Positions 54,219-62,963 of a stretch of DNA of 64,000 nt are shown one piece after another. The notes beneath the pieces are model-generated. The model ran no database searches and had not been told where the DNA came from. It was given only the letters and a program-made list of their open reading frames with translations. The position numbers and the translations under genes are program-made. Position 1 is the stretch's first letter, and each line of letters opens with the position of its first letter. Source of the stretch: REEB85 sp018971455 (lineage in GTDB: Bacteria; Pseudomonadota; Alphaproteobacteria; Acetobacterales; Acetobacteraceae); assembly GCA_028871195.1 (NCBI GenBank), contig JAGWNT010000005.1:6633-70632 (forward strand), in the 5' to 3' direction.

Positions 54219-54233
54219 GCGTGCTGAGCACGC
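54219..54233. repeat. Short palindrome upstream of recN
   Basis: GCGTGCT-G-AGCACGC is a perfect inverted repeat with 7-base arms, 17 bases before the recN ATG and 27 after the bamD stop. It could be an operator or part of a weak terminator. It does not look like an alphaproteobacterial LexA box. Confidence 0.45.
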
Positions 54234-54249
54234 TCCCGCTGAGGCACCC

Positions 54250-55926
54250 ATGCTGACGGCGCTCTCGATTCGCGACGTGGTCCTGATCGAGCGCCTCGAT
54301 CTCGCGTTCGGCGCGGGCCTGACCGTTCTGACCGGCGAGACCGGCGCCGGCAAATCCATCCTGCTCGACAGCCTGGGTCTGGCCATGGGTGCGCGCGCCG
54401 AGGCCGGGCTGGTGCGCGCCGAGGCGGCGCAGGCCAGTGTCAGCGCGCTGTTCAGCCCGCCTGCCGGCCACCAGGCCCTCGAATTGCTGGGCGAGCAGGG
54501 CATCGAGGCCGAGGGCGAGATCGTGCTGCGCCGCGTGATCAGCGCCGATGGCCGCTCGCGCGCCTTCGTCAACGACCAGCCGGTCGGCGTCGGCCTGCTG
54601 CGCCGCCTCGCGGGGCTGCTGGTCGAGGTGCAGGGCCAGCACGACCAGATGGGCCTGGCCGATCCCGCCGGCCATGCCGCCCTGCTCGACGCCTTTGGCG
54701 TGACGCCCGCGCTCGGTGCCGCGGTGGCGCAGGGATATCGCACCTGGCGCGACGCGGTCGCCGCCCTCGCCGCGGCCCGCACCGCCATCGCCGAGGCCGA
54801 GCGTGACCAGGAATGGCTGCGCCACGCCGTGGACGAGATCGCGAACCTCGCGCCGCAGGAGGGCGAGGAGGAGCAGCTTGCCGGCGAGCGGCAGCGCCTC
54901 CAGCAGGGCGAGAAGCACGGCCAGGCGATCGCCGCCGCCCTGGCCGAGCTGGTCTCGCGCGACCGGCGCAATCCCGGGCCGGCCGCCGCATTGCGGGCCG
55001 CGTCGCGCGGGTTGCAGCGCCTGACCGGCCCGATCGCGGCGGCGGCGGCGCCCGCCCTGGCGGCGCTGGAGCGCGCCGAGGAGGCTCTCGCCGAGGCCGA
55101 GACCCTGCTCAGCCGGCTCGGCGAGGAGGCCGAGGCCGATCCGCGCCGGCTGGAACAGACCGAGGAGCGGCTGTTCGCCCTGCGTGCGCTGGCGCGCAAG
55201 CACGCCGTGCCGGTCGCCGAGCTGCCCGCGCTGCTGGCCGGCCTGCGCGCGCGCCTCGACGCCCTCGAGACCGGGGCGGCGCAGGTCGAGGCGCTGGAGA
55301 GCGCCGCCACTGCCGCCCGCACGGCCTATGCCGGTGCCTGCGCGAAACTCACCGCGGCGCGCCAGGCCGCCGCCGGCCGGCTCGACCGCGCCCTGGCGCG
55401 CGAGCTGCCGCCGCTGCGCCTCGAGCGGGCACGCTTCACCACCGACATCACCCCGCTGCCGGACAGCGACTGGGGAATGGCGGGGGCCGACGCGGTGAGG
55501 TTCCTCATCGCCACGAATCCCGGTCAGGCGCCCGGGCCGCTCGGCAAGATCGCCTCGGGCGGCGAGCTGTCGCGCCTGATGCTCGCGCTCAAGGTGGTGC
55601 TGGCGGGCGGCTCGCCCGCGGCGACTCTGGTCTTCGACGAGGTCGATAGCGGCATCGGCGGCGCCACCGCGGCCGCGGTGGGCGAGCGGCTGGCGCGCGT
55701 CGCCGAGCGGGTGCAGGTGCTGCTGGTCACCCACAGCCCGCAAGTGGCCGCCCGCGGGGCCGCGCACCTGCTGGTCGCCAAGGCGGTGGCGAAGGGCCGG
55801 GCGCAGACCCAGGTGGCGCCGCTCGAGGGGCCGGCCCGCCGCGAGGAGATCGCCCGCATGCTGGCCGGCGAGACGGTGACGGCGGCCGCCCGCGCCGCCG
55901 CGGACAGTCTGCTGGGGGCGGCGTGA
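54250..55926 (+). CDS. recN: DNA repair protein RecN
   Basis: A 558-residue SMC-like ATPase for double-strand-break repair. Walker A is GETGAGKSI at about residues 30-38. A long alanine/glutamate-rich coiled-coil middle follows. The C-terminal signature KIASGGELSRLMLALK and Walker B LVFDEVDSGIGGATA complete the ATPase, with the THSPQVAA switch. The ATG at 54250 begins the ATPase fold at once. The stop overlaps ligA as GTGA. Confidence 0.94.
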   Translation: MLTALSIRDVVLIERLDLAFGAGLTVLTGETGAGKSILLDSLGLAMGARAEAGLVRAEAAQASVSALFSPPAGHQALELLGEQGIEAEGEIVLRRVISADGRSRAFVNDQPVGVGLLRRLAGLLVEVQGQHDQMGLADPAGHAALLDAFGVTPALGAAVAQGYRTWRDAVAALAAARTAIAEAERDQEWLRHAVDEIANLAPQEGEEEQLAGERQRLQQGEKHGQAIAAALAELVSRDRRNPGPAAALRAASRGLQRLTGPIAAAAAPALAALERAEEALAEAETLLSRLGEEAEADPRRLEQTEERLFALRALARKHAVPVAELPALLAGLRARLDALETGAAQVEALESAATAARTAYAGACAKLTAARQAAAGRLDRALARELPPLRLERARFTTDITPLPDSDWGMAGADAVRFLIATNPGQAPGPLGKIASGGELSRLMLALKVVLAGGSPAATLVFDEVDSGIGGATAAAVGERLARVAERVQVLLVTHSPQVAARGAAHLLVAKAVAKGRAQTQVAPLEGPARREEIARMLAGETVTAAARAAADSLLGAA

Positions 55927-57980
55927 AGCCGGTCGGCGCGTTGGCGGCGGCCGAGGCGGAGGCCGAACTGGCCCGGCTTTCCGCCGAGATCGCCCGCCAC
56001 GACCGCGCCTATTACGAACACGATGCGCCGGAAATTTCCGACGCCGAGTATGACGGGCTGCGCCGCCGGCACGCGGCCATCGAGGCGCGGTTTCCCGCCC
56101 TGGTGCGGCCCGATTCACCGACGCAGCGCGTCAGTGGCGCGCCGGCCGGCGGCTTCGCGAAGGCGACCCACGGCGTGCCCATGCTGTCGCTCGACAACGC
56201 CTTCGACGCCGCCGATTTCATCGAATTCGCCGCCCGCATTCGCCGGTTCCTCGGCCTGGCCGAGGCCCCGCTCGCCTTCGTGGGCGAGCCCAAGATCGAC
56301 GGGCTGTCGATCTCGCTGACCTATGAGCACGGCCGGCTGGCGCGGGCGGCGACGCGCGGCGACGGGCAGGTGGGCGAGGATGTCACCGCCAATATCCGCA
56401 CCATTGCCGCTGTGCCGCAGACGCTCTGCGGGCCGGCGCCCCGGCACATCGAAATCCGCGGCGAGGTGTTCATGACCAAGGCAGATTTCCTGGCGCTGAA
56501 CGCCGCCCAGGAGGCCGCGCAGCAGAAGCTCTTCGCCAATCCCCGCAATGCCGCGGCCGGTAGCCTGCGCCAGCTCGACCCGTCCATCACCGCCGCCCGC
56601 CCGCTCTCGCTGTTCGCCTACGCCATGGGGGGCGCGAGCGAGGCGGTGGCGGCCACCCATTGGGAGTACCTGGCGCGCCTGCGGGGCTGGGGATTCGCCG
56701 TCAATCCGCTGTCGCGCGCGCTGGCCGGGGAAGCCGCGGCCAGCGCCTTTCAGGCGGAGATGGCGGCGGCGCGCGCCGGCCTGCCCTATGACATCGACGG
56801 CGTCGTCTACAAGCTCGACGACCTGGCATTGCAGGCGCGGCTCGGTTTCGTCGGCCGGGCGCCACGCTGGGCCATCGCCTGGAAGTTCCCCGCCGAGCAG
56901 GCGAGCACCGTGCTGGAGGGGATCGACATCCAGGTCGGCCGCACCGGCGCGTTGACTCCGGTTGCCCGCCTCCAGCCGGTCAATGTCGGCGGCGTGCTGG
57001 TACGCAACGCGACGCTGCACAACGAGGACGAAATCGCCCGCAAGGACATCCGCATCGGCGACACGGTGCAGTTGCAGCGGGCCGGTGACGTCATCCCCCA
57101 GATCGTCGCCGTGCTGGCCCATGCCCCGGACAGCGAGCCCTATGCCTTCCCGACCCGTTGCCCGGCCTGCGGCAGCCTCGCCGCCCGCCCGCCGGGCGAG
57201 GTGGTGCGCCGCTGCACGGGCGGGCTGTCCTGCCCGGCGCAGGTCGAGGAGCGGCTGATCCATTTCGTCTCGCGCGCCGCCTTCGACATTGACGGGTTGG
57301 GCGAGAAGACCATCCGCGAATTCCACGCCGACGGGCTGATCCGCGGCCCCGCCGATATCTTCGCGCTGCCCGGCCACGAGGCCGAGATCGCCGCGCGCGA
57401 GGGCTGGGGCGCGCTGTCGGCGGCCAATCTGATGCGCGCCATTGCCGCGCGCCGCCGCATCACGCTGCACCGCTTCATCTATGCGCTGGGCATCCGGCGC
57501 ATCGGCGAGGCCAACGCCAAGCTGCTGGCACGCCATTACGGCCGCTTCCCCAGCTGGCGGGCGGAAATGCTGGCGGCCGTGGCCATAGGCTCGGAGGCCC
57601 GCAGCACGCTGGGCAACATCCTGGGCATCGGCCCGGCCATCGCCGAGGAGCTGGCGGAGTTCTTCGCCGAGCCGCGCAATGTCGCGACACTCGATGAACT
57701 GGCCGGGCTGCTCGACATCGAACCGGCGGCGGCGGAAGAGGCGGGCCTGCTGGCCGGCAAGATCGTGGTGTTCACCGGCACGCTGACCTCGCTGACGCGC
57801 CCGGAGGCGAAAGCCATGGCCGAACGGCTCGGCGCGCGGGTGACGGAGAGCGTATCGAAAAAGACCGATTACGTGGTGCTCGGCGAGGATGCCGGCAGCA
57901 AGGCACGGCGCGCGGCCGAACTCGGCGTGCGAACGCTGAGCGAGGCGGAGTGGCGCGCGCTGGCGGAGGGGGCCGAGTAA
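55923..57980 (+). CDS. ligA: NAD-dependent DNA ligase LigA
   Basis: A 685-residue ligase. It has an N-terminal Ia domain (YYEHDAPEISDAEYDGL), the adenylation motif KIDG with the nucleophilic Lys124, the OB fold (GRTGALTPVARLQPVNVGG), a zinc finger with CPACGS and CPAQ cysteines, helix-hairpin-helix repeats, and a C-terminal BRCT domain (LLAGKIVVFTGTLTSLTRPEA). It seals nicks in replication and repair. The GTG at 55923 overlaps the recN stop, extending the coupled operon to this point. Confidence 0.96.
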   Translation: MKPVGALAAAEAEAELARLSAEIARHDRAYYEHDAPEISDAEYDGLRRRHAAIEARFPALVRPDSPTQRVSGAPAGGFAKATHGVPMLSLDNAFDAADFIEFAARIRRFLGLAEAPLAFVGEPKIDGLSISLTYEHGRLARAATRGDGQVGEDVTANIRTIAAVPQTLCGPAPRHIEIRGEVFMTKADFLALNAAQEAAQQKLFANPRNAAAGSLRQLDPSITAARPLSLFAYAMGGASEAVAATHWEYLARLRGWGFAVNPLSRALAGEAAASAFQAEMAAARAGLPYDIDGVVYKLDDLALQARLGFVGRAPRWAIAWKFPAEQASTVLEGIDIQVGRTGALTPVARLQPVNVGGVLVRNATLHNEDEIARKDIRIGDTVQLQRAGDVIPQIVAVLAHAPDSEPYAFPTRCPACGSLAARPPGEVVRRCTGGLSCPAQVEERLIHFVSRAAFDIDGLGEKTIREFHADGLIRGPADIFALPGHEAEIAAREGWGALSAANLMRAIAARRRITLHRFIYALGIRRIGEANAKLLARHYGRFPSWRAEMLAAVAIGSEARSTLGNILGIGPAIAEELAEFFAEPRNVATLDELAGLLDIEPAAAEEAGLLAGKIVVFTGTLTSLTRPEAKAMAERLGARVTESVSKKTDYVVLGEDAGSKARRAAELGVRTLSEAEWRALAEGAE

Positions 57981-58014
57981 GATTTCGCTGGCCAGCCTGC
58001 CGCTTGCCGCGCAA

Positions 58015-58034
58015 CCTGCCGGAACGGCGGCAGG
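58015..58034 (+). promoter_or_regulatory. Stem-loop after ligA
   Basis: CCTGCCG (58015-58021) pairs with CGGCAGG (58028-58034) around a six-base loop. It is 35 bases after the ligA stop and 12 bases before the response-regulator ATG. There is no T tract. It may end the ligA message or shade the ribosome site of the next gene. Confidence 0.42.
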
Positions 58035-58046
58035 CATTCCGGGCTG

Positions 58047-58826
58047 ATGTTCCCGATTCGGGCCGAAAGGGCAGCGGTGCAACGCACGGAAAAGAGCGAA
58101 AGGACCCCTGGCCGCCTGCGGGTGCTCATCGTCGAGGACACGCCGACGGTGGCAGCGACCTTGCAGGCCGGGCTGCACGCGGCCGGGCTGGGCACCGACA
58201 TCGCGCAGACCGGCGCCGAGGCACTCGCCCGCAAGGCAAGTTTCGCGCCCGACATCGTGCTGGTCGATCTCGGCCTGCCGGACATGAGCGGGCTCGATCT
58301 GGTGCGCAGCTTCGCCGATGCCGGGGATTGCGGGGTGATCGTGGTCACCGCCAATGGCGAGGAAGCCGCCCGCGTCGAGGGGCTCGACACCGGCGCCGAT
58401 GATTACGTGGTCAAGCCGGTGCGGGTGCGCGAGCTGGCCGCCCGCATCCGCGCATTGCACCGGCGCATGGGCCGGCCAAACGCCGTGCGCCCCGGCATCG
58501 TCTCCGTCGATCGCCACCAGCGCCTGCTGCTCGGCGCCAGCGGCGCGCGCGTGGTGCTGACCGAGGCGGAATTCGCGACGCTGGAGACGCTGCTCGACGC
58601 CGAGGGCGCCAGCGTGTCACGCGACTGGCTGAGCCGCGCGGCCCTGAAGCGCCAGCTCCATCCCGACGACCGCAGCGTGGACCAGCTCGTGCTCAAGCTG
58701 CGCCGCAAGCTGGTGGCGCTCGGCCTGTCGGACCGCGCCATCCTGTCGGCGCGGCGGCAGGGCTACGTGATTCCCGACTCGACGCTGTTCCGCGCCGTGG
58801 AGGCCCCGCCGGCGCCTGATGCCTGA
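58047..58826 (+). CDS. OmpR/PhoB-type response regulator (orphan)
   Basis: A 259-residue two-domain regulator. The receiver domain runs from LRVLIVEDTPTVA (about residue 24) to residue 140, with the phosphoacceptor Asp74 in VLVDLGLPDMSG, the threonine in VIVVTANG and the lysine in YVVKPV. The C-terminal winged-helix domain contains VVLTEAEFATLETLL and DRSVDQLVLKLRRKL. No histidine kinase lies next to it, so its partner and targets are unknown. A GTG at 58077 may be the true start, removing ten residues that precede the fold. Confidence 0.87.
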   Translation: MFPIRAERAAVQRTEKSERTPGRLRVLIVEDTPTVAATLQAGLHAAGLGTDIAQTGAEALARKASFAPDIVLVDLGLPDMSGLDLVRSFADAGDCGVIVVTANGEEAARVEGLDTGADDYVVKPVRVRELAARIRALHRRMGRPNAVRPGIVSVDRHQRLLLGASGARVVLTEAEFATLETLLDAEGASVSRDWLSRAALKRQLHPDDRSVDQLVLKLRRKLVALGLSDRAILSARRQGYVIPDSTLFRAVEAPPAPDA

Positions 58827-58872
58827 CGGGAACCACGCCTGAGGCGGATGGTCCCCGGATCAAGCCCCCGGC

Positions 58873-60543
58873 TCAGAACAATCCTTCGATGGCGCCCTGC
58901 GCATCGAGGCGGATGCGCTCGGCGGCCGGGCTGCGCGGCAGGCCTGGCATCGTCATGATGTCGCCGGCAATGGCGACCACGAACCCCGCACCGGCGGACA
59001 GGCGCACATCGCGCACCGGCAGCACATGCCCCTCCGGCGCGCCCAGCAGGCCCGGATCGGCGCTGAAGCTGTACTGGGTCTTGGCGATGCACACCGGCAG
59101 ATTGGCGAAGCCGGCGCGGGAGAAGGCCGCGAGCTTCCGCGCCGCGGCCGGGGCGATGGCGATGTCGGTCGCGCGGTAGATCTCGCGCGCGATGCGGCGC
59201 AGCTTCTCGGCGAGCGGAAGCTCGTCGGCGTAGATCGGCGCGAAGCGGGCGGTGGCGCCGGCGATGCGGGCCTGCACGGCGCGGGCGAGATCGGCCGCCC
59301 CTTCCGCACCGTCGCTCCAATGCGTGCACAGGCAGGTATCGGTGCCGAGCGTCGCCATCGCCTCGCGCACCGCGGCGATCTCGGCCGGCGTGTCGGAGGT
59401 GAAGCGGTTCAGCGCCACCACCACCGGCAGGCCGAATTTCTGCATGTTTTCGACATGGCGCGCGAGGTTGGCGATGCCGCGCGACACCGCCGCGACATCC
59501 TCCGCGCCGAGTGCCGATTTGGCCACGCCGCCATGCATCTTGAGCGCCCGCACGGTGGCCACCACCACCGCGCAGGCCGGGCTCAGGCCGGCCGAGCGGC
59601 ATTTGATGTCGAGAAACTTCTCGCCGCCGAGATCGGCGCCGAACCCCGCCTCGGTGACGACGATATCGGCCAGTTTGAGGCCGAGGCGCGTGGCCAGCAC
59701 CGAGTTGCAGCCATGGGCGATGTTGGCAAAAGGCCCGCCATGAACCAGGGCGGGCGAGCCCTCCAGGGTCTGCACCAGATTGGGCATCAGCGCGTCGCGC
59801 AGCAGGGCGGCCATCGCGCCATCGGCCTTGAGGTCACGCGCCGTCACCAGCGTGTGGTCGTGCCGCGCGCCCACCACCATGCGGCCGAGCCGCGCCTGGA
59901 GATCATCGAGGTCGCGCGCCAGGCAGAACACCGCCATCACCTCGGAGGCCACGGTGATGTCGAAGCCGTCCTCGCGCGGGCTGCCATTCGCCGCACCCCC
60001 GAGACCGGCGACGATGGCGCGCAGGGCGCGGTCGTTCATGTCGAGCGCGCGGCGCCAGGTGACGCGGCGCGGGTCGAGCCCGGCCTCGCCGCCCCAGTAG
60101 AGCTGGTTGTCGATCATCGCCGCGAGCAGGTTGTTGGCCGCGGTGATGGCGTGGAAATCGCCGGTGAAATGCAGGTTGATCTCGTCCATCGGCGCCACCT
60201 GCGCCCGCCCGCCGCCGGTGGCCCCGCCCTTGACGCCGAAGCACGGGCCCAGGCTCGGCTCGCGCAGGCAGATCATGCTGCGCGCCCCGAGCGCGCGCAG
60301 CGCATCGCCGAGGCCGATGGTGGTGGTGGTCTTGCCCTCACCCGCCGGGGTCGGGCTGATGCCGGTGACCAGGACGAGGGCGCCGTCCGGCCGGCCCTGC
60401 AACGAGTCGATGAATTCGAAATCGATCTTGGCCTTGTAGCGGCCATACGGCACCAGCGCCGCGGCCGGAATGCCGGCGGCGGCCGCGATGTCGGCGATCG
60501 GACGCAGCCGCGCCGCGCGGGCGATTTCGAGGTCGTTCGCCAC
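58873..60543 (-). CDS. fhs: Formate-tetrahydrofolate ligase
   Basis: A 556-residue ligase making 10-formyl-THF from formate, THF and ATP. The nucleotide loop TPAGEGKTTTT spans about residues 65-75, followed by LREPSLGPCFGVKGGATGGG, the FTGDFHAITAANNLL segment, and the C-terminal GFVVAIAGDIMTMPGLPR signature. The length is typical. The GTG at 60543 begins five bases after the aminotransferase stop, so the two genes are cotranscribed. It would salvage C1 units released as formate, for example from oxidised methyl groups. Confidence 0.94.
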   Translation of the reverse strand: MANDLEIARAARLRPIADIAAAAGIPAAALVPYGRYKAKIDFEFIDSLQGRPDGALVLVTGISPTPAGEGKTTTTIGLGDALRALGARSMICLREPSLGPCFGVKGGATGGGRAQVAPMDEINLHFTGDFHAITAANNLLAAMIDNQLYWGGEAGLDPRRVTWRRALDMNDRALRAIVAGLGGAANGSPREDGFDITVASEVMAVFCLARDLDDLQARLGRMVVGARHDHTLVTARDLKADGAMAALLRDALMPNLVQTLEGSPALVHGGPFANIAHGCNSVLATRLGLKLADIVVTEAGFGADLGGEKFLDIKCRSAGLSPACAVVVATVRALKMHGGVAKSALGAEDVAAVSRGIANLARHVENMQKFGLPVVVALNRFTSDTPAEIAAVREAMATLGTDTCLCTHWSDGAEGAADLARAVQARIAGATARFAPIYADELPLAEKLRRIAREIYRATDIAIAPAAARKLAAFSRAGFANLPVCIAKTQYSFSADPGLLGAPEGHVLPVRDVRLSAGAGFVVAIAGDIMTMPGLPRSPAAERIRLDAQGAIEGLF

Positions 60544-60548
60544 GGCGG

Positions 60549-61676
60549 TCAGGCGGCGGCGCGCGAGGGGGCGCGGTTGGCGATGCCGAGCTCGGCGAGG
60601 GCCGCGTCCGCCGCCGTGGCGAAGCGGGCCATGTCGGCGGGCGTCACCGCGCCGATGCAGCCGACACGGAAGCTCGGGCTTGGCGTGTCGAAGAAATTGC
60701 TGATGAGAAAGCCGCGCCGCTTCAGCGCATCGACGAAGCCCTGCAGATCCCACGCGGCGTCGTCCGGCGCATGGACATTCATCACGATCGGGCCTTGCAG
60801 CTTGCGGGGCAGGTAGGGTTGCAGGCCGATCGCCAGCATGCCGTCGTAGAGCGCTGTGGCGTTGGCGCCGTAGCGGGCCAGCCGCGCCGGCCGGCTACCC
60901 TCTGCGTCCAGCAGGTCGAGGGCTGCGGTGGCGGCGGCGATCACCTGCGCGGGCGGGGTGAAGCGGAAGGTGCCGAAGCCCTGGCGCAGCGAATGGGCAT
61001 AGATGTCGCACAGATCGAGCGACCAGCTTCCGGCCTGGCCGGCGCAGGCCAGCGCGCGCTCGTTGCGCGTGATCGCGAAAGCCAGGCCCGGCATGGCCTC
61101 GAGGCATTTATTGGCCGTGAACACCGCGACGTCGAGCTCCGGCTGGGCCGCCACATCGAGCGGCAGCGCGGCGAACGCGGAGACGGCGTCGAGGATCAGC
61201 CGTCTGCCGGCACCGCGCACCGCGGCGCCGATGGCGACGGGGTCGTGGATGATGCCGGTGCTGGTCTCGCTGTAGACGAGGCCGACATGGCCGATGCCGG
61301 CATCGGCGGCCAGGGCGGCGGCGACGGCGGCCGGCGAGACCGCCTCGCCCGACGGCACCGGCAGCTCGACGACGACGCGGCCGGCCTCACGTGCGAGGCG
61401 GGCCATGCGGTCGGCATAGGCGCCGGTCATGGCAACAAGAATGCGCCCGCCGGGCGGCACGAAGCTGCGCAGCGCCGCTTCGGTCGCGAAATGCCCGCAG
61501 CCCTGCAGCGGCAGCACGGCGTGGCTGGCATCGGTGCCGCCGGCCAGGCGCAGCAGCCGCTCGCGCAGGGCGGCGATACGGGGGCGGAAGTCGTTGTCCC
61601 AGGGGGCGAAATCCTGCGCCATGGCCGCGCGAATTTCGGGGCGGGTGGAGACGGGGCCGGGAATCAGCAGCAGCAT
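60549..61676 (-). CDS. Class V PLP aminotransferase, 2-aminoethylphosphonate:pyruvate (PhnW)-like
   Basis: A 375-residue class V aminotransferase. It starts MLLLIPGPVSTRPEIRAAMA, has the QGCGHFATEAALR loop, the LDAVSAF aspartate, and the PLP lysine K190 in FTANKCLEAMPG. These segments resemble PhnW more than alanine-glyoxylate enzymes, but serine- or alanine-glyoxylate activity is possible. The ATG at 61676 is chosen because it starts just before the family N-terminus; an ATG at 61751 would add 25 unmatched residues. No other phosphonate gene is present, and the pairing with formate-THF ligase points instead to C1/glyoxylate metabolism. Confidence 0.8.
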   Translation of the reverse strand: MLLLIPGPVSTRPEIRAAMAQDFAPWDNDFRPRIAALRERLLRLAGGTDASHAVLPLQGCGHFATEAALRSFVPPGGRILVAMTGAYADRMARLAREAGRVVVELPVPSGEAVSPAAVAAALAADAGIGHVGLVYSETSTGIIHDPVAIGAAVRGAGRRLILDAVSAFAALPLDVAAQPELDVAVFTANKCLEAMPGLAFAITRNERALACAGQAGSWSLDLCDIYAHSLRQGFGTFRFTPPAQVIAAATAALDLLDAEGSRPARLARYGANATALYDGMLAIGLQPYLPRKLQGPIVMNVHAPDDAAWDLQGFVDALKRRGFLISNFFDTPSPSFRVGCIGAVTPADMARFATAADAALAELGIANRAPSRAAA

Positions 61677-61768
61677 CGGGAAACCTGCGAAAGGAGGGCG
61701 GGCAAAATGGCTGAAACCGGCCGCCCCGTCCATCGCCACCGGCCGCGCCATCTGCTATGCGCTCGGCC

Positions 61769-62068
61769 ATGACTCTGCCTTTCGTCCTTCCCGTATGGCT
61801 GCCGTGGTGGGCGGCGCTGGCGGTGCTGCTGCCGCTGGCCCTCTACGTACTGGCCCTGCTCGCCATGCCGTTCAGCGTGCTCGGCCTGCGCGGCCGGCTC
61901 GACCGGATCGAGGCCAGGCTCGACGAAATCCAGGGCGAGATCCGCGCCCTCGCGCCGCTGCTGCCGGATGACGAGGAGGAGGAGCCGGCGGAGGAGCCGC
62001 CGCCGCGCGCGGCCGAGGTGCGGCGGGCGCCGCCGAAGCGGGAGCCGCGGCTCGACTGGCCACGCTGA
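61769..62068 (+). CDS. Small membrane protein, unknown function
   Basis: A 99-residue protein with one long hydrophobic stretch (LPVWLPWWAALAVLLPLALYV to LLAMPF), then a short amphipathic/coiled segment (LRGRLDRIEARLDEIQGEIRAL) and an acidic-then-basic, proline-rich tail. I do not recognise a family. The ATG at 61769 is used; an in-frame ATG at 61757 exists. It is codirectional with the Nit-type amidase gene 43 bases downstream. Reading-frame length and the clear membrane topology argue that it is real. Confidence 0.65.
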   Translation: MTLPFVLPVWLPWWAALAVLLPLALYVLALLAMPFSVLGLRGRLDRIEARLDEIQGEIRALAPLLPDDEEEEPAEEPPPRAAEVRRAPPKREPRLDWPR

Positions 62069-62111
62069 GGCCGTCCCTGCTACGCTCGCGGCTCCGGCAA
62101 TGGAGAGACCC

Positions 62112-62963
62112 ATGCGCGTCAGTGTCGTGCAAATGAACCCGGGCCATGACAAGGCGGCCAATATCGCCCAGGCGCAGCGCCTGCTCGATGGCGCGATCGC
62201 CGCCGACCGCCCGCACCTGGTCAGCCTGCCGGAGATGTGGACCAGCCTCGGCGGGACGCGCGCCAACAAGTTCGAGCAGGCCGAGGAATTGCCGCTGCCC
62301 GGCAGCAACACCCCGGGCGGTGCCGCCTACGAGTTCCTGCGCGGCGTGGCACGGGCCAACCGCATCCATGTGCATGGCGGCTCGATCGCCGAGCGTGACG
62401 GCGAGCGGCTGTTCAACACCACCGTGATGTTCGACCCCGAGGGCAGCGAGATCGCGCGCTACCGCAAGATCCATCTGTTCGACATCGTCACCCCCGACGG
62501 CGCGGGCTACCGCGAGAGCGCCACCTTCGGCGCCGGCGACGCGGTGGTGACGTGCACCGTGGGGGGCGTGCAGGTGGGCTGCGCCATCTGCTACGACGTT
62601 CGCTTCCCGGAACTGTTCCTCGCCCTGCGGCGCGCCGGGGCGGAGCTGATCTTCCTACCCGCCGCCTTCACCCTGCAGACCGGCAAGGACCATTGGGAGG
62701 TGCTGATCCGCGCGCGCGCCATCGAGACCCAGTGCTGGATCGCGGCCCCGGCCACCTGGGGCCGCCACCTCGACGGCAGCGGCGAGCCGCGCCACACCTA
62801 TGGCCATTCCCTGGTCTGCGACCCGTGGGGGCATGTGGTCGCCAAGGTGTCGGACGGGCCGGGTTGGGCGACGGCGCGCATCGATCCCGCACTGACCGCG
62901 CGGGTGCGGCGCGACATGCCCGTTCTCGAGCACCGGGTGCTGGAGCCCAGGGGTCCCGGTTGA
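62112..62963 (+). CDS. Carbon-nitrogen hydrolase, Nit1/Nit2-like amidase
   Basis: A 283-residue nitrilase-superfamily enzyme with the Glu-Lys-Cys triad: Glu41 in SLPEMW, Lys118 in RYRKIHLF and Cys159 in AICYDVRFPEL. The overall pattern fits Nit proteins, which hydrolyse deaminated glutathione or omega-amides of 2-keto acids; the substrate is not proven. GGAGAG sits five bases before the ATG at 62112. The stop overlaps the NAD kinase start as TTGA. Confidence 0.88.
   Translation: MRVSVVQMNPGHDKAANIAQAQRLLDGAIAADRPHLVSLPEMWTSLGGTRANKFEQAEELPLPGSNTPGGAAYEFLRGVARANRIHVHGGSIAERDGERLFNTTVMFDPEGSEIARYRKIHLFDIVTPDGAGYRESATFGAGDAVVTCTVGGVQVGCAICYDVRFPELFLALRRAGAELIFLPAAFTLQTGKDHWEVLIRARAIETQCWIAAPATWGRHLDGSGEPRHTYGHSLVCDPWGHVVAKVSDGPGWATARIDPALTARVRRDMPVLEHRVLEPRGPG

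Noticed and set aside
54193..54249. LexA (SOS) box before recN
   Set aside because: The alphaproteobacterial GTTC-N7-GTTC or GAAC-N7-GAAC pattern is not present; only an unrelated palindrome is seen.
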